DNA of 64,000 nt from Aureimonas jatrophae (GTDB lineage Bacteria > Pseudomonadota > Alphaproteobacteria > Rhizobiales > Rhizobiaceae). Shown one piece after another: positions 37,606 through 50,027 of the stretch; position 1 is the stretch's first letter; every line of letters starts with the position of its first letter. The position numbers were made by a program, and so were the translations under genes. The notes beneath the pieces are model-generated. The model searched no databases. It saw only the letters and a program-made list of their open reading frames with translations, and was not told where the DNA came from. Location: positions 62,001 to 126,000 of the forward strand of contig NZ_FNIT01000002.1 in NCBI RefSeq assembly GCF_900104035.1, given 5' to 3'.

Positions 37606-38613
37606 ATGCTGCGCTTTCTCGTTTCCCGCCTCGGCATCCTCGTGCCGACCTTCGTCGGGGTGGCGATCGTCGCCTTCTCCTTCATCCGCCTCCTGCCGGG
37701 CGATCCGGTGACGCTGATGGCGGGCGAGCGCGGCGTCACGCCCGAGCGCCACGCCCAGCTGACCGCGATGCTCGGCTACGACCGGCCGTTGCCGATCCAG
37801 TTCTGGCACTACCTGACCGGCCTGTTCCAAGGCGACTTCGGCACCTCGATCGTGACGCGGCGCCCGGTCTTGACCGAGTTCCTGACGCTCTTTCCCGCCA
37901 CCGTCGAACTCTCGCTCGTCGCGATCCTGATCGCGGTGCTGATCGGCGTGCCGGTGGGCGTTCTGGCCGCCGTCAAGCGCGGCTCCTGGGTCGACCAGGG
38001 CGTGATGGGCGCGGCGCTCGTCGGCTACTCCATGCCGATCTTCTGGTGGGGCCTCCTTCTGATCATCCTCTTCTCCGGCATTCTCGGCTGGACGCCCGTC
38101 TCGGGCCGGATCTCGCTGATCTATTTCTTCCAGCCCGTCACCGGCTTCATGCTGATCGACAGCCTCATCTCGGGTCAGCGGGGCGCCTTCGCCTCGGCCT
38201 TCTCGCACCTCATCCTGCCGAGCGTCGTGCTCGCCACGATCCCGCTCGCCGTGATCGCGCGCCAGACGCGCTCGGCCATGCTGGAGGTGCTCGGCGAGGA
38301 CTACGTGCGCACGGCCCGTGCCAAGGGCCTGCCGCTCAATCGCGTGATCGGCGTTCACGCCCTGCGCAACGCGCTGATCCCGGTGGTCACCACGATCGGC
38401 CTCCAGATCGGCGTCATGATGGCGGGCGCGATCCTCACCGAGACGATTTTCTCCTGGCCGGGCATCGGCAAGTGGATGGTGGATTCCGTGTTCCGCCGCG
38501 ACTACCCCGTCGTCCAGGGCGGACTGCTCCTGATCGCCATCGTCGTGATGGTGGTGAACCTCGTGGTCGACCTCCTCTACGGCCTGATCAACCCGCGCGT
38601 TCGCGCCCGCTAG
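37606..38613 (+). CDS. dppB: Peptide ABC transporter permease (DppB type)
   Basis: 335 residues with six predicted membrane segments. The N-terminus MLRFLVSRLGILVPTFVGV and IRLLPGDPV are hallmark DppB/OppB features. The EAA-type loop is EDYVRTARAKGLPLNRVIG. It forms the inner-membrane channel with the DppC protein encoded 19 bases downstream. Assignment is firm; peptide preference is not deducible. Confidence 0.94.
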   Translation: MLRFLVSRLGILVPTFVGVAIVAFSFIRLLPGDPVTLMAGERGVTPERHAQLTAMLGYDRPLPIQFWHYLTGLFQGDFGTSIVTRRPVLTEFLTLFPATVELSLVAILIAVLIGVPVGVLAAVKRGSWVDQGVMGAALVGYSMPIFWWGLLLIILFSGILGWTPVSGRISLIYFFQPVTGFMLIDSLISGQRGAFASAFSHLILPSVVLATIPLAVIARQTRSAMLEVLGEDYVRTARAKGLPLNRVIGVHALRNALIPVVTTIGLQIGVMMAGAILTETIFSWPGIGKWMVDSVFRRDYPVVQGGLLLIAIVVMVVNLVVDLLYGLINPRVRAR

Positions 38614-38632
38614 CGCCGGAAAGGTTCTTCCC

Positions 38633-39574
38633 ATGTCCCATATCCAAGCCCAGGAGGCGGCCGAGGGCGTCGGCTCCCTCATTCCGCAGCGCCCCCCCGA
38701 GCGCGGCATCCGCCGCCAGATGCTGCGCGAGTTTTGGTTCTACTTCTCCGCCAACAAGGGCGCGGTCGCGGGCCTCGTGGTGTTCGCGCTGGTCGTCGCG
38801 ACCGCGATCCTCGCGCCGCTCATCGCGCCGCACGATCCGGTCGCGCAGAACCGCTCGGCGCTCCTCCTGCCGCCCGTCTTCCAGACGGGCGGCTCCTGGA
38901 GCTACCCGCTCGGCACCGATGCGGTCGGCCGCGACATCCTCTCGCGCCTCCTGTTCGGTGCGCAGTACTCGCTCTTCATCGGCACGTTCGTCGTGATCCT
39001 GGCCGTCTCGACCGGCATCGTGATCGGCCTCGTCGCCGGCTACTTCCGGGGCTGGGTCGACACGGTCATCATGCGCGTGATGGACGTGATCCTCGCGTTT
39101 CCCTCGCTGCTTCTGGCGCTGGTGCTGGTGGCGATCCTGGGGCCCGGCCTCGTCAACGCGATGATCGCCATCGCGCTCGTGCTCCAGCCGCACTTCGTGC
39201 GCCTGACGCGCGCCTCGGTGATGGCCGAGAAGGAGCGCGAATACGTCACCGCCGCGCGCGTGGTGGGGGCGGGGCCGATCCGCCTGATGTTCAAGACGAT
39301 CCTGCCGAACTGCCTCGGCCCCCTGATCGTCCAGGCGACGCTATCCTTCTCCAACGCGATCCTGGATGCGGCGGCGCTCGGCTTCCTCGGCCTCGGCGCC
39401 CAGCCGCCGACGCCCGAATGGGGCACGATGCTGGCCGAGGCGCGCGAGTTCGTCCTGCGCGCCTGGTGGGTCGTCACCTTTCCGGGTCTCGCCATCCTCG
39501 TGACGGTGCTCGCCATCAACCTCGTCGGCGACGGCCTGCGCGACGCGCTCGACCCGAAGCTTCGCAGGAGCTGA
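38633..39574 (+). CDS. dppC: Peptide ABC transporter permease (DppC type)
   Basis: 313 residues. [20 protein letters not shown] and [20 protein letters not shown] are characteristic of DppC/OppC. The EAA loop is [20 protein letters not shown]. Six membrane segments in the usual positions. It pairs with DppB and is followed 4 bases later by the first ATPase gene, so the operon is tightly packed. Confidence 0.94.
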   Translation: MSHIQAQEAAEGVGSLIPQRPPERGIRRQMLREFWFYFSANKGAVAGLVVFALVVATAILAPLIAPHDPVAQNRSALLLPPVFQTGGSWSYPLGTDAVGRDILSRLLFGAQYSLFIGTFVVILAVSTGIVIGLVAGYFRGWVDTVIMRVMDVILAFPSLLLALVLVAILGPGLVNAMIAIALVLQPHFVRLTRASVMAEKEREYVTAARVVGAGPIRLMFKTILPNCLGPLIVQATLSFSNAILDAAALGFLGLGAQPPTPEWGTMLAEAREFVLRAWWVVTFPGLAILVTVLAINLVGDGLRDALDPKLRRS

Positions 39575-39578
39575 GCCG

Positions 39579-40429
39579 ATGGCGCTTCTCACCATCCGCA
39601 ACCTGACGGTTGCCTTTGATACCGCAAGCGGTCCCTTCAAGGCCGTGGACGGGCTGGACCTCCATGTCGACCGGGGCGAGGTGCTCGCGATCGTGGGCGA
39701 GTCGGGCTCGGGCAAGTCGGTTGGCATGCTGGCCGTGATGGGCCTGCTTCCGGCCACCGCGACCGTCACCGCCGACCTCATCGACTTCGAGGGCCGCGAC
39801 CTTCGCGCGATCTCGGCCAAGGAGCGCCGGCGGATTGTGGGCAAGGACATCGCCATGATCTTCCAGGAGCCCATGGCGAGCCTCAACCCATGCTTCACGG
39901 TCGGCTACCAGCTGACCGAGACCCTGCGCGTTCATCTCGGCCTCGGGCGCCGGGAGCGGCGCGACCGCGCGGTGGAACTCCTGACGCAGGTCGGCATCCC
40001 TGATCCCGCCGCGCGCCTGTCGAGCTACCCGCATCAGATGTCGGGCGGCCAGTGCCAGCGCGTCATGATCGCCATGGGCATCGCCTGCAACCCGCAGCTC
40101 CTCATCGCCGACGAGCCGACCACGGCGCTCGACGTGACCATTCAGAAGCAGATCCTCGATCTTCTGGTCGGCCTCCAGCAGAGCCACGGCATGGGTCTCA
40201 TCATGATCACCCACGACATGGGCGTCGTCGCCGAGACGGCGCATCGCGTGGTCGTCCAGTACAAGGGTCGCAAGATGGAGGAGGCGAACGTCCTCGACCT
40301 CTTCGAGCACCCCAAGAACCCCTATACGCGCGCGCTGCTCTCGGCCCTGCCCGAGAACGCGACCGGCGACCGCCTGCCGACCGTCGGCGAGGTCCTGGCC
40401 CGCGAGGCGGCCTCGGCGGGAGCCGCCCT

Positions 40430-40433
<4 letters not shown>
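39579..40433 (+). CDS. dppD: Peptide ABC transporter ATPase (DppD type)
   Basis: 284 residues. Walker A GESGSGKS, signature MSGGQCQRV and Walker [13 protein letters not shown] are intact, followed by the switch His (ITHD). The C-terminal oligopeptide/dipeptide extension is short, ending soon after ALLSALPE; DppD proteins are often 30-40 residues longer and may carry an iron-sulphur motif, absent here. Its stop overlaps the next start (ATGA), so it is coupled to dppF. Confidence 0.92.
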
Positions 40434-41269
<836 letters not shown>

Positions 41270-41272
41270 CGT

Positions 41273-41740
41273 TCAAAGGGGGAGGGCGCTCGTGTTCTTG
41301 ACCTCCTCCATCACCGCGTAGGTGTGGGTCTCGCGGATGCCCGGCAGTTCCGACAGGGCGGTCGCGAGGAAGACGCGATAGGCCGTCATGTCAGCGACGC
41401 GCGCCTTCAGGAGGTAGTCGAAGCCGCCCGCCACCATGTGGCATTCGGTGATGTCGTCGAGGCGTTTGGCCGCCTCGCCGAAGGCATGGAACACGTCCTC
41501 GCTGGTGCGGTCGAGCTTGACCTCGACGAAGACGATCAGGCCCCGCCCGAGGCGGGCCGGGTCGAGCCGCGCATGATGGCCGAGGATGAAGCCCTCCTCG
41601 GTCAGGCGCCGCACGCGCGCCGCCACCGCCGTCGCCGACAGGTGGACGCGCGTCGCCAGATCCACCATGGACAGCCGCGCATCGTCCTGCAGGCAGCGCA
41701 GGATCTGGCGGTCCTTCGCGTCGATTGCCTCGTCTTCCAT
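41273..41740 (-). CDS. putR: Lrp/AsnC-family regulator of proline catabolism
   Basis: 155 residues from the ATG at 41740. An N-terminal helix-turn-helix (DRQILRCLQDDARLSMVDL, then ATRVHLSATAVAARVRRL) is followed by the RAM ligand-binding domain (VEVKLDRTSEDVFHAF; ECHMVAGGFDYLLKARV; GIRETHTYAVMEEVK). It is divergent from putA, with 120 bases between starts, the arrangement known for PutR, the proline-responsive activator of putA in Rhizobiales and Rhodobacterales. The name rests on this context. Confidence 0.88.
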   Translation of the reverse strand: MEDEAIDAKDRQILRCLQDDARLSMVDLATRVHLSATAVAARVRRLTEEGFILGHHARLDPARLGRGLIVFVEVKLDRTSEDVFHAFGEAAKRLDDITECHMVAGGFDYLLKARVADMTAYRVFLATALSELPGIRETHTYAVMEEVKNTSALPL

Positions 41741-41860
41741 CGCTGAAACCCTCTCGCCTGACGTCTTCCGGTGTTTCTTGCGCGAAGTTCGAAGGGAACG
41801 AAAGCATGGTTTCGCGCTATTCTCCGGGCGCCCCATTCCAGGTCGTCCGGAGCCAGCCCC

Positions 41861-44800
41861 ATGAGCCTTGCCCCCTTCTCCGCCCCTTATGCGCCCGCCG
41901 ACGCCGAGGTCGTGAAGGCGCTGCTGGAGCGCGCCGAGCGCTTCACGCCGCCCGAGGAGAAGGTGGCCGCCCGGGCACGGTCCTATGTCGAGGCGATCCG
42001 CTCCTCGTCCGGGGGCGTGGGCGCGGTCGAGGACTTCATGCGCGAGTTCGGCCTGTCGACGCGCGAGGGCCTGGCGCTGATGGTTCTGGCCGAGGCGCTC
42101 CTGCGCGTGCCCGATTCGGCCACGCAGGACCGCCTGATCGAGGACAAGATCGGCGCCGGCGACTGGGCCGACCGCGAGCCGGTGGGCGACGGCATGCTGA
42201 TGACGGCCTCGGCCTGGGCGCTCGGCCTGTCCTCGCGCATCATCCGCCCCGGCGAAACGCCGACCGGCGTCCTCCAGTCGCTGGTCAAGCGCGTCGGCGC
42301 GCCGGCCGTGCGCACCGCGACCCGCCAGGCTATGCGCTTCCTCGGCCGCCAGTTCGTGCTGGGCGAGACGATCGAGGACGCGCTGGAGCGCGCCCGCGCC
42401 GCCGAGCGCCGCGGCTATCGCTACTCCTACGACATGCTGGGCGAGGGCGCGCGCACCCGCGACGACGCCGAGCGTTACCGCCGCTCCTATGCCGATGCGA
42501 TCGAGACGATCGGCCGGCAGGCCGGCAACAAGGCGCTACCCGAGCGCCCCGGCATCTCGGTGAAGCTGTCCGCGCTTCATCCGCGCTATCACCCGACCCA
42601 CCGCGAGGCCGTGCTGCGCGAGCTCGTGCCGGTGCTGGCCGACCTCGCGCGGCAAGCGCAGAGCTTTGATCTCAACTTCACCGTGGACGCGGAAGAGGCC
42701 GAGCGGCTGGAGCTGTCGCTCGACGTCATCGATGCGACCGTGCGCGCTCTCGACTTCCGCGGCTGGACCGGCTTCGGCCTCGCCGTCCAGGCCTACGGCA
42801 AGCGCACGCTGGCCGTGATCGAGCATGTCGATGCGCTGGCGCAAGAGTGCGGCATCCGCATGATGGTGCGCCTCGTGAAGGGCGCCTACTGGGACACCGA
42901 GATCAAGCTCGCGCAGGAGAAGGGCCTCGCCGGCTTCCCGGTCCACGTCTCGAAGCCCGCGACCGATCTCAACTACCTCGCGGTCGCCCACGAGATGCTG
43001 GCGCGTCGCGCCCGCATCTTCCCGCAGTTCGCCACCCACAACGCGCTCACCGTCGCGACCATCCTCGAGATGGCGGGCGCCGACCGCTCGGGCTTCGAGT
43101 TCCAGCGCCTCCACGGCATGGGCGAGTCACTCTACGAGGCGGTGGCGCGCGACACGAAGGGTGAGGTCGGCTGCCGCATCTACGCGCCGGTCGGCGGCTA
43201 CCGCGACCTTCTCGCCTATCTCGTGCGGCGCCTCCTCGAGAACGGCGCCAACTCGTCCTTCGTCGCCAAGGTCGGCGACGCGCGCGTCCCGGTGGACGAA
43301 CTCCTGACGCCGCCCGCCGTCGAGCTGCGGAGCGCGGGCGGACTGGCGCCCGCCAGCGTCGTCGCGCCCGAGAAGCTTTTCGGCGCGCGGCGCAACTCGC
43401 ACGGCGTGGAGTTCGGCGACCGCCGCGCTCTGGCCGCGCTCCTGCGCTCGCGCGACCGCGCGCCGAGCGGCAGCTGGCAGGCGGCGCCCGCCGTGGGACT
43501 GGAGACCAAGCCCGCGAGCGAGGTCCGCTCGCCGAGCGATGGCGCCGTGGTCGGCACGGTGCGCGAGCTGACTTCCGGTGGCGCCCGCGCCCTCATGGAC
43601 CGCGCCGCGAAGGCGGTTCGCGCGAGCGAGACCGTGCCGGCGCGCGAGCGCGCCGGCAAGCTGCGGCGGGCCGCCGACGCGCTGGAGGCGCACGAGGGCG
43701 AGGCGCTGCAGCTTCTCCTGCGCGAGGCCGGCAAGACGCTGGACGATGCGATCGCCGAGGTGCGCGAGGCCGTGGACTTCCTGCGCTTCTACGCCGACGA
43801 GGCCGAGCGCGTTCTAGGGGCGCCGGTCGCGCTGCCCGGCCCGACCGGCGAGGAGAACCGTCTCCTCTACCGCTCGCGCGGCGTGGCGCTCTGCATCAGC
43901 CCCTGGAACTTTCCGCTCGCGATCTTCCTCGGCCAGGTCGCGGCCGCGCTCGCCGGCGGCAACGTGGTGGTCGCCAAGCCCGCCGAGCAGACGCCGCTGA
44001 TTGCCGCCTTCGCCCTGCGCATCCTCCACGAGGCGGGCTTTGCGGAGGAATCGCTGTGGCTGGCGCCCGGCGAGGGGGATGTCGGAGCGAGCCTCGTCTC
44101 GCACCCCGCCACCGCGCTCGTCGCCTTCACCGGCTCCACCGAGACGGCGTTTGCGATCAACCGGGCGCTCGCCGCCCGCAACACCGCGATCGCGCCGCTG
44201 ATCGCCGAGACCGGCGGCGTCAACGCCATGATCGTGGACGCGACCGCGTTGCCCGAGCAGGTCGCCGACGACGTGGTGCGCTCGGCCTTCCGCTCGGCCG
44301 GCCAGCGCTGCTCGGCGCTGCGCCTTCTGTTCGTGCAGGAGGACGTCGCCGACCGCATGCTCGAGATGATCCGGGGCGCGGTGCGCGAGCTTGCGATCGG
44401 CGACCCCGCCGACATCGCGACCGACGTCGGCCCGGTGATCGACGGGGCGCAGGAGCGCATGCTGCGCGACCATATGGACGCCATGCGCGCCGGCGGCGGA
44501 AAGATTCTCTACGAGGCCGAGCTTCCCGCCTCGCTGCCGCAGGGCGGACACTTCGTTTCGCCCGCGATCGTCGAGCTCTCGGGACCTGAGAAGCTGCCGG
44601 GCGAGGTGTTCGGGCCGATCCTCCACGTCGTGCGCTGGCGCGCCGGCGAGCTGGAACAGGTCGCGCAGGCCATCGAGCGAACCGGCTACGGCCTGACGCT
44701 CGGCGTCCACTCGCGCATCGAGGCGACGCAGCGCTTCGTGGCCGAGCGGCTCGCCGTCGGCAACGTCTACGTCAACCGCAACATGATCGGCGCGATCGTC

Positions 44801-44959
44801 GGCTCCCAGCCCTTCGGCGGCTCGGGCCTGTCGGGAACGGGACCGAAGGCGGGCGGGCCGAACTATCTCGCGCGCTTCGTGCGCGAACAGGTCGTCTCCA
44901 CCAACACGGCGGCGGCCGGCGGCAACGCGGCGCTGATCGCAGGGCCTGCCCGGAACTGA
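41861..44959 (+). CDS. putA: Bifunctional proline dehydrogenase / P5C dehydrogenase
   Basis: 1032 residues from the ATG at 41861. Residues about 60-470 form the FAD-dependent proline dehydrogenase barrel ([48 protein letters not shown]). Residues about 540-1020 form the aldehyde dehydrogenase: [43 protein letters not shown] with the Glu, and [10 protein letters not shown] with the catalytic Cys. It oxidises proline to glutamate. There is no N-terminal ribbon-helix-helix domain, so it should not repress its own gene; the divergent putR takes that job. Confidence 0.96.
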   Translation: MSLAPFSAPYAPADAEVVKALLERAERFTPPEEKVAARARSYVEAIRSSSGGVGAVEDFMREFGLSTREGLALMVLAEALLRVPDSATQDRLIEDKIGAGDWADREPVGDGMLMTASAWALGLSSRIIRPGETPTGVLQSLVKRVGAPAVRTATRQAMRFLGRQFVLGETIEDALERARAAERRGYRYSYDMLGEGARTRDDAERYRRSYADAIETIGRQAGNKALPERPGISVKLSALHPRYHPTHREAVLRELVPVLADLARQAQSFDLNFTVDAEEAERLELSLDVIDATVRALDFRGWTGFGLAVQAYGKRTLAVIEHVDALAQECGIRMMVRLVKGAYWDTEIKLAQEKGLAGFPVHVSKPATDLNYLAVAHEMLARRARIFPQFATHNALTVATILEMAGADRSGFEFQRLHGMGESLYEAVARDTKGEVGCRIYAPVGGYRDLLAYLVRRLLENGANSSFVAKVGDARVPVDELLTPPAVELRSAGGLAPASVVAPEKLFGARRNSHGVEFGDRRALAALLRSRDRAPSGSWQAAPAVGLETKPASEVRSPSDGAVVGTVRELTSGGARALMDRAAKAVRASETVPARERAGKLRRAADALEAHEGEALQLLLREAGKTLDDAIAEVREAVDFLRFYADEAERVLGAPVALPGPTGEENRLLYRSRGVALCISPWNFPLAIFLGQVAAALAGGNVVVAKPAEQTPLIAAFALRILHEAGFAEESLWLAPGEGDVGASLVSHPATALVAFTGSTETAFAINRALAARNTAIAPLIAETGGVNAMIVDATALPEQVADDVVRSAFRSAGQRCSALRLLFVQEDVADRMLEMIRGAVRELAIGDPADIATDVGPVIDGAQERMLRDHMDAMRAGGGKILYEAELPASLPQGGHFVSPAIVELSGPEKLPGEVFGPILHVVRWRAGELEQVAQAIERTGYGLTLGVHSRIEATQRFVAERLAVGNVYVNRNMIGAIVGSQPFGGSGLSGTGPKAGGPNYLARFVREQVVSTNTAAAGGNAALIAGPARN

Positions 44960-44996
44960 CGTCGTCTGGCGGCTTGCCTGTGCGGCCGGTGCCCCT

Positions 44997-46721
44997 ATGG
45001 TGCCGGCCGACCAGACCGATTCCCCGCACGGAACGCCGCCCTTGTCCGCACCCCTGTCCGACATCGCCATCGCCCGCCAGGCCCGCAAGGCGCCGATCAC
45101 GCAGGTGGCGAGCCGCCTCGCCATCCCCGAAGAGGCCGTGATCCCCTACGGCCGCGACAAGGCCAAGATCGACGGCGCCTTTCTCCGGTCGATCGAGGAC
45201 CGGCCGGCGGGGCGGCTGATCCTCGTCACCGCGATCAACCCGACGCCGGCGGGCGAGGGCAAGACCACGACGACGGTCGGTCTCGGCGACGGCCTCTCCC
45301 GCATCGGCAAGCGCGTCGCGATCGCGCTGCGCGAGCCCTCGCTCGGCCCCTGCTTCGGCCAGAAGGGCGGGGCGGCCGGCGGCGGCTACGCGCAGGTCGT
45401 GCCGATGGAGGACATCAATCTCCACTTCACCGGCGACTTCCACGCCATCACGGCGGCACACAACCTCCTCGCCGCCATGGTCGACAACCACATCCACTGG
45501 GGCAACGCGCTGGGGATCGATCCGCGCCGCGTCCTGTGGCGGCGCGTCGTCGACATGAACGACCGGGCGCTGCGCGACATCGTCCAGTCGCTCGGCGGCC
45601 CCGCCAACGGCCTGCCGCGCGAGTCGGGCTTCGACATCACGGTCGCCTCCGAGGTCATGGCGATCCTGTGCCTTGCCCGCGACCTGGAAGACCTGGAGGC
45701 GCGCCTCGGGCGCATCGTGGTCGCCGAGCGCGCCGATCGATCCTTCGTCACGGCGCGCGATCTCAAGGCCGACGGTGCCATGGCCGCGCTGCTGCGCGAC
45801 GCGATGATGCCGAACCTCGTGCAGACGCTGGAGAACACGCCGGCCTTCGTGCATGGGGGGCCCTTCGCCAACATCGCGCACGGCTGCAACTCGGTCGCCG
45901 CCACGAGAGCCGCGCTGCGGCTCGCCGACTATGTCGTGACGGAAGCGGGCTTCGGCGCCGATCTCGGAGCCGAGAAGTTCTTCGACATCAAGTGCCGTCA
46001 GGCCGGCCTCAAGCCCGATGCGACCGTCGTCGTAGCCACGGTGCGCGCCCTCAAGATGAACGGCGGGGTCGCGCGCGCCGAGCTCGGCCGCGAGGACGTG
46101 GACGCGGTGCGCCGGGGCGCGGCGAACCTGCGCCGCCACGTGGAGAACTGCCTCGGCTTCGGCGTGCCGGTGATCGTCGCGATCAACCACTTCACCTCGG
46201 ACACCCAGGCCGAGATCGGGGCCGTGCGCGAGGCCGCGGCGGCTTCCGGCGTCGAGGCGGTCCTGTGCCGGCATTGGGCGGAAGGCTCGGCCGGCATCGT
46301 GGAACTCGCCGAGAAGGTCGCCGCGCTCGCCGACGGCGGCACGGCGCGCTTCCACCCGCTCTACGGCGACGCGCTGCCGCTTCGCGAGAAGATCGAGGCC
46401 GTGGTGCGCCGCATCTACCGGGGCGCGGCGGTGAGCATCGATCCGCCCGTCCTGCGCACGCTCGATCGCTATGCGGAGGCCGGCTTCGCAGATCTGCCGG
46501 TCTGCATGGCCAAGACCCCGTATTCCTTCTCCACCGACCCGTCGCTTCTCGGCGCGCCGGAGGGGCATGCGGTGCATGTGCGCGAGGTGCGCCTGTCGGC
46601 GGGCGCGGGCTTCGTGGTGGCGATCTGCGGCGATGTCCTCACGATGCCGGGCCTGCCGCGCGTGCCGGCGGCCGAGAGCATCCGGCTGGACGAGGAGGGG
46701 CGGGTCGAGGGTCTGTTCTAG
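44997..46721 (+). CDS. fhs: Formate--tetrahydrofolate ligase
   Basis: 574 residues, slightly longer than usual because of about 20 extra N-terminal residues; an internal start near [10 protein letters not shown] is possible. The P-loop is [56 protein letters not shown] and [19 protein letters not shown] are strongly conserved family blocks. It makes 10-formyl-THF from formate, THF and ATP. It lies 37 bases after putA in the same direction; co-transcription is possible without an obvious metabolic link. Confidence 0.95.
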   Translation: MVPADQTDSPHGTPPLSAPLSDIAIARQARKAPITQVASRLAIPEEAVIPYGRDKAKIDGAFLRSIEDRPAGRLILVTAINPTPAGEGKTTTTVGLGDGLSRIGKRVAIALREPSLGPCFGQKGGAAGGGYAQVVPMEDINLHFTGDFHAITAAHNLLAAMVDNHIHWGNALGIDPRRVLWRRVVDMNDRALRDIVQSLGGPANGLPRESGFDITVASEVMAILCLARDLEDLEARLGRIVVAERADRSFVTARDLKADGAMAALLRDAMMPNLVQTLENTPAFVHGGPFANIAHGCNSVAATRAALRLADYVVTEAGFGADLGAEKFFDIKCRQAGLKPDATVVVATVRALKMNGGVARAELGREDVDAVRRGAANLRRHVENCLGFGVPVIVAINHFTSDTQAEIGAVREAAAASGVEAVLCRHWAEGSAGIVELAEKVAALADGGTARFHPLYGDALPLREKIEAVVRRIYRGAAVSIDPPVLRTLDRYAEAGFADLPVCMAKTPYSFSTDPSLLGAPEGHAVHVREVRLSAGAGFVVAICGDVLTMPGLPRVPAAESIRLDEEGRVEGLF

Positions 46722-46790
46722 ACGCCGTGCCTTCCGCTCGTCACGCGGGCGTGGGAGGAGGGGGCGTTCACCGCATAAGGATGCCCGTCC

Positions 46791-47411
46791 ATGAGCGAGC
46801 TCGTTCTCTACACCAACCCGATGTCGCGCGGGCGCACGGCCCGCTGGATGCTGGAGGAGGTCGGCGCGTCCTATCGCGCGGTTCTTCTCGACTACGAGGG
46901 CGCGATGGGCGCGCCCGAGCATCTGCGCCTCAACCCGATGGGCAAGGTGCCGGTGCTCGTCGACGACGGCCAGGTCGTCACCGAGACCGCCGCGATCTGC
47001 CTGCACCTGGCCGACCGCTTTCCGGAAGTGGGCCTTGCGCCGGCGCCCGGCGCGCGCGGGCGCTATTATCGCGCGGCCTTCTTCGCGGCCGGGCCGCTGG
47101 AAGCCGCGATCTCGAACCGGGCGCTCGGCGTCGAGGTGTCGCCCGAAAAGGCGCGCATGGTCGGCTACGGCACCTTCGCACGCACGATGGACGCGCTGGA
47201 GACCATGCTGACCGAGATGCCCTTCGCCGCCGGCGACCGCTTCACGGCGGCCGACGTGGTGCTGGGCTCGCAGATCCTCTTCGGCCTTCGCTTCAGCTCG
47301 ATCGAGCGCCGTCCGGCCTTCGAGCGCTATGCGGTGCGCATCGCGGACCGCCCCGCGCTCGCGCGGGCGGCGTCGATCGACGACGCGCTTCTCGCCGAGG
47401 CCAAGCGCTAA
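46791..47411 (+). CDS. Glutathione S-transferase family protein
   Basis: 206 residues. An N-terminal thioredoxin-like domain (LVLYTNPMSRGRTARWMLEE; NPMGKVPVLVDDGQVVTET) is followed by an all-alpha domain (FAAGDRFTAADVVLGSQILF). The catalytic position carries Ser in NPMSRGRT. It is probably a cytosolic transferase or thiol-redox enzyme with unknown substrate. A long perfect hairpin follows it. Confidence 0.88.
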   Translation: MSELVLYTNPMSRGRTARWMLEEVGASYRAVLLDYEGAMGAPEHLRLNPMGKVPVLVDDGQVVTETAAICLHLADRFPEVGLAPAPGARGRYYRAAFFAAGPLEAAISNRALGVEVSPEKARMVGYGTFARTMDALETMLTEMPFAAGDRFTAADVVLGSQILFGLRFSSIERRPAFERYAVRIADRPALARAASIDDALLAEAKR

Positions 47412-47464
47412 GGGGGGTACGGAGCAAGGACAAAGACTTGTGCCGTCCTGCAAGCGGCCGGCCA

Positions 47465-47495
47465 GAGCGACCCGGACCATCAGTCCGGGTCGCTC
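47465..47495 (+). terminator. Hairpin downstream of the GST gene
   Basis: Thirteen-base perfect stem GAGCGACCCGGAC/GTCCGGGTCGCTC with a 5-base loop, but no T-run. It lies 54 bases past the GST stop and well before the trp leader. Confidence 0.45.
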
Positions 47496-47662
47496 GATCC
47501 TCCTCGCGGACTGTCCTTGGCTTGCCCGATACGATCCCTGTTCCCGGTGCGTAGCATCCTCCAACGGCGCCGGGCGCTGACGCATCTGCGAGGCGTTGGC
47601 ATGTTGCATCTCGGGCCGGTTTCCCGTTGCGGCGAAAATCGGCTTGCGTTACCTCTCGCCCC

Positions 47663-47710
47663 ATGACGAACGCGACGATGCAGAACCGTTGGTGGTGGAC
47701 CCGCTCCTGA
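47663..47710 (+). CDS. trpL: Trp-codon leader peptide (trpL)
   Basis: A 15-residue reading frame, MTNATMQNRWWWTRS, with three consecutive Trp codons, starting 166 bases before trpE(G). Leaders of this type set ribosome-mediated attenuation: with charged tRNA-Trp plentiful the ribosome reaches the stop and a downstream terminator forms. Too short for ordinary gene finders. The matching terminator lies at 47749-47774. This is the known rhizobial arrangement upstream of trpE(G). Confidence 0.92.
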   Translation: MTNATMQNRWWWTRS

Positions 47711-47748
47711 GCGGCCCTCGCGAACACGCGCGTTCGAACGAACCCGAG

Positions 47749-47774
47749 GCCGCCCCACCTAAGGCGGCTTTTTT
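47749..47774 (+). terminator. trp attenuator terminator
   Basis: Stem GCCGCC/GGCGGC with flanking weak pairs, 8-base loop, followed by TTTTTT. It is placed between trpL and trpE(G), as expected for the 3:4 hairpin of an attenuator. Confidence 0.88.
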
Positions 47775-47828
47775 CGTTCCGGAAAGGGCCGCGCGGACGG
47801 TCCGGGGCTTGTTGAGAAGAAGGCGTCC

Positions 47829-50024
47829 ATGACCTCCGACACCCCCTCCGTCCCCCCGCACCGCTACGTGACCGAGGGCGGCGTCACCGTGACCCGCACG
47901 CGCCGCGACGTCGCCTACGAGGGCGCGATCGAACCCTATGTCGATCGCCTCGACACGCGGCGCGGCTGCGTCTTCTCGTCGAACTACGAGTATCCCGGCC
48001 GCTACACGCGCTGGGACACGGCGATCGCCGATCCCCCGCTCCAGATCGTCTCCTCTGGCCGCAAGGTGCGGGTCGAAGCGCTGAACCCGCGCGGCGACGT
48101 GCTGCTGCGCTTCGTGGAAGAGGCTCTGGGCGGCCACGCCGATATCGCGCAAGCGTCGCGAAACGGGGCGTGCCTCGATCTCGTGATCCGGGAGCCGGCG
48201 GGAGCCTTCACGGAAGAAGAGCGCTCGCGCATGCCGAGCGTCTTCTCGGTGCTGCGTGCGGTGATCGCCCTGTTCCGGTCGGGCGAGGACGGCGATCTCG
48301 GCCTCTACGGCGCCTTCGGCTACGACCTCGCCTTCCAGTTCGACCCCGTGAAGGAAAGGTTGAAGCGCGCCGACACGACCCGCGACCTCGTTCTCTACCT
48401 GCCCGACGAGATCCTGATGGTGGATCACTACGCGGCGCGGGCCTATGTCGAGGTCTACGAGTTCGAGCGGGGCGGGGTGTCCACGCAGGGCCTCGCCGGC
48501 GGTGGCGAGGAGGTGCCGTTTCGCGCGGCCGAGACCGTACCCCCGCGCGGCGACCATCAGCCCGGCGAGTATGCGAGCCTCGTTCGCCGCGCCAAGGAGA
48601 AGTTTATGCGCGGCGACCTCTTCGAGGTCGTGCCGGGCCAGACCTTCTTCGAGCCGACCGCCAAGCGGCCGTCCGAGATCTCGCGCCGCTTGAAGGGCAT
48701 CAATCCCTCGCCCTACTCGTTCTTCATCAACCTCGGGAGCAACGAGTTCCTGATCGGCGCGTCGCCGGAGATGTTCGTGCGCGTGTCGGGACGCCGCGTC
48801 GAGACCTGCCCGATCTCGGGCACGATCCGGCGCGGCACGGACGCGATCTCCGACAGCGAGCAGATCCTGAAGCTCCTCAACTCCAAGAAGGACGAGTCGG
48901 AGCTCACCATGTGCTCGGACGTCGACCGCAACGATAAGAGCCGCGTCTGCGAGCCGGGTTCGGTGCGCGTCATCGGCCGGCGCCAGATCGAGATGTATTC
49001 GCGCCTGATCCACACGGTCGATCATATCGAGGGCCGCCTGCGCGAGGGGCTGGACGCGCTGGACGCGTTCCTCAGCCACGCCTGGGCGGTGACGGTGACG
49101 GGCGCGCCCAAGCTCTGGGCCATGCGCTTCATCGAGGAGAACGAGCGGAGCCCGCGCGCCTGGTACGGCGGCGCGGTCGGCATGCTCCACTTCAACGGCG
49201 ACATGAACACGGGCCTGACGCTGCGCACGATCCGCCTGAACGGGGGCATCGCCGAGGTGCGGGCGGGCGCGACGCTTCTCTACGATTCCAACCCGGAAGA
49301 GGAGGAGGCCGAGACCGAACTCAAGGCCTCCGCCATGATCGCGGCGGTGCGCGAGGCCGGCATTCCCAACACGGGACCCGGTGACCGCTCGAGCGCGCGG
49401 GTCGGCGAGGGCGTGCGCATCCTCCTCGTCGACCACGAGGATTCGTTCGTCCACACGCTCGCCAACTACTTCCGCCAGACCGGCGCGGAGGTCACCACCG
49501 TGCGCACGCCCGTGCCGCGCGAGATCTTCGATCGCGTCGCGCCCGACCTCGTGGTGCTCTCGCCCGGTCCCGGCAAACCCGACGACTTCGACTGCCGCAA
49601 CACGATCGCGATGGCCCGCGAGGGCGGCACGCCGATCTTCGGCGTCTGCCTCGGGCTTCAGGCGCTGGCCGAAAGCTACGGCGGCACGCTGCGCACGCTC
49701 CACGTGCCGGTGCACGGCAAGCCCTCGCGCGTTCGCGTGTCGAACCCCGGCGTCATCTTCTCCGGGCTTCCGAGCGAGGTCACCGTCGGGCGCTACCACT
49801 CGATCTTCGCCGATCCGGTGCGGCTTCCGCGAGAGTTCGAGGTGACCGCCGAGACCGAGGACGGCGTGGTCATGGCCTTCGAGCATACGTCGGAGCCGGT
49901 GGCGGCGGTGCAGTTCCATCCCGAGTCCATCATGAGTCTGGGAGGAGACGCGGGCATGCGCATGATCGAGAACGTGGTGGCGCATCTGCCCCGCCGCGCT
50001 CGCGCCAGCGGCTCGGAAGCCTGA
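47829..50024 (+). CDS. trpE(G): Fused anthranilate synthase, TrpE-TrpG
   Basis: 731 residues. Residues 1-500 are the TrpE chorismate-binding subunit ([54 protein letters not shown]). Residues about 530-720 are the glutamine amidotransferase TrpG, with Cys in [16 protein letters not shown] and the His/Glu pair in [13 protein letters not shown]. It converts chorismate and glutamine to anthranilate, the first step of tryptophan synthesis. The fused form is typical of Rhizobiales. Expression is set by the trpL attenuator just upstream. Confidence 0.97.
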   Translation: MTSDTPSVPPHRYVTEGGVTVTRTRRDVAYEGAIEPYVDRLDTRRGCVFSSNYEYPGRYTRWDTAIADPPLQIVSSGRKVRVEALNPRGDVLLRFVEEALGGHADIAQASRNGACLDLVIREPAGAFTEEERSRMPSVFSVLRAVIALFRSGEDGDLGLYGAFGYDLAFQFDPVKERLKRADTTRDLVLYLPDEILMVDHYAARAYVEVYEFERGGVSTQGLAGGGEEVPFRAAETVPPRGDHQPGEYASLVRRAKEKFMRGDLFEVVPGQTFFEPTAKRPSEISRRLKGINPSPYSFFINLGSNEFLIGASPEMFVRVSGRRVETCPISGTIRRGTDAISDSEQILKLLNSKKDESELTMCSDVDRNDKSRVCEPGSVRVIGRRQIEMYSRLIHTVDHIEGRLREGLDALDAFLSHAWAVTVTGAPKLWAMRFIEENERSPRAWYGGAVGMLHFNGDMNTGLTLRTIRLNGGIAEVRAGATLLYDSNPEEEEAETELKASAMIAAVREAGIPNTGPGDRSSARVGEGVRILLVDHEDSFVHTLANYFRQTGAEVTTVRTPVPREIFDRVAPDLVVLSPGPGKPDDFDCRNTIAMAREGGTPIFGVCLGLQALAESYGGTLRTLHVPVHGKPSRVRVSNPGVIFSGLPSEVTVGRYHSIFADPVRLPREFEVTAETEDGVVMAFEHTSEPVAAVQFHPESIMSLGGDAGMRMIENVVAHLPRRARASGSEA

Positions 50025-50027
50025 GCC

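Noticed and set aside
44772-47609. 945-codon minus-strand frame
   Set aside because: Antisense to putA, fhs and the GST gene; no domain content.
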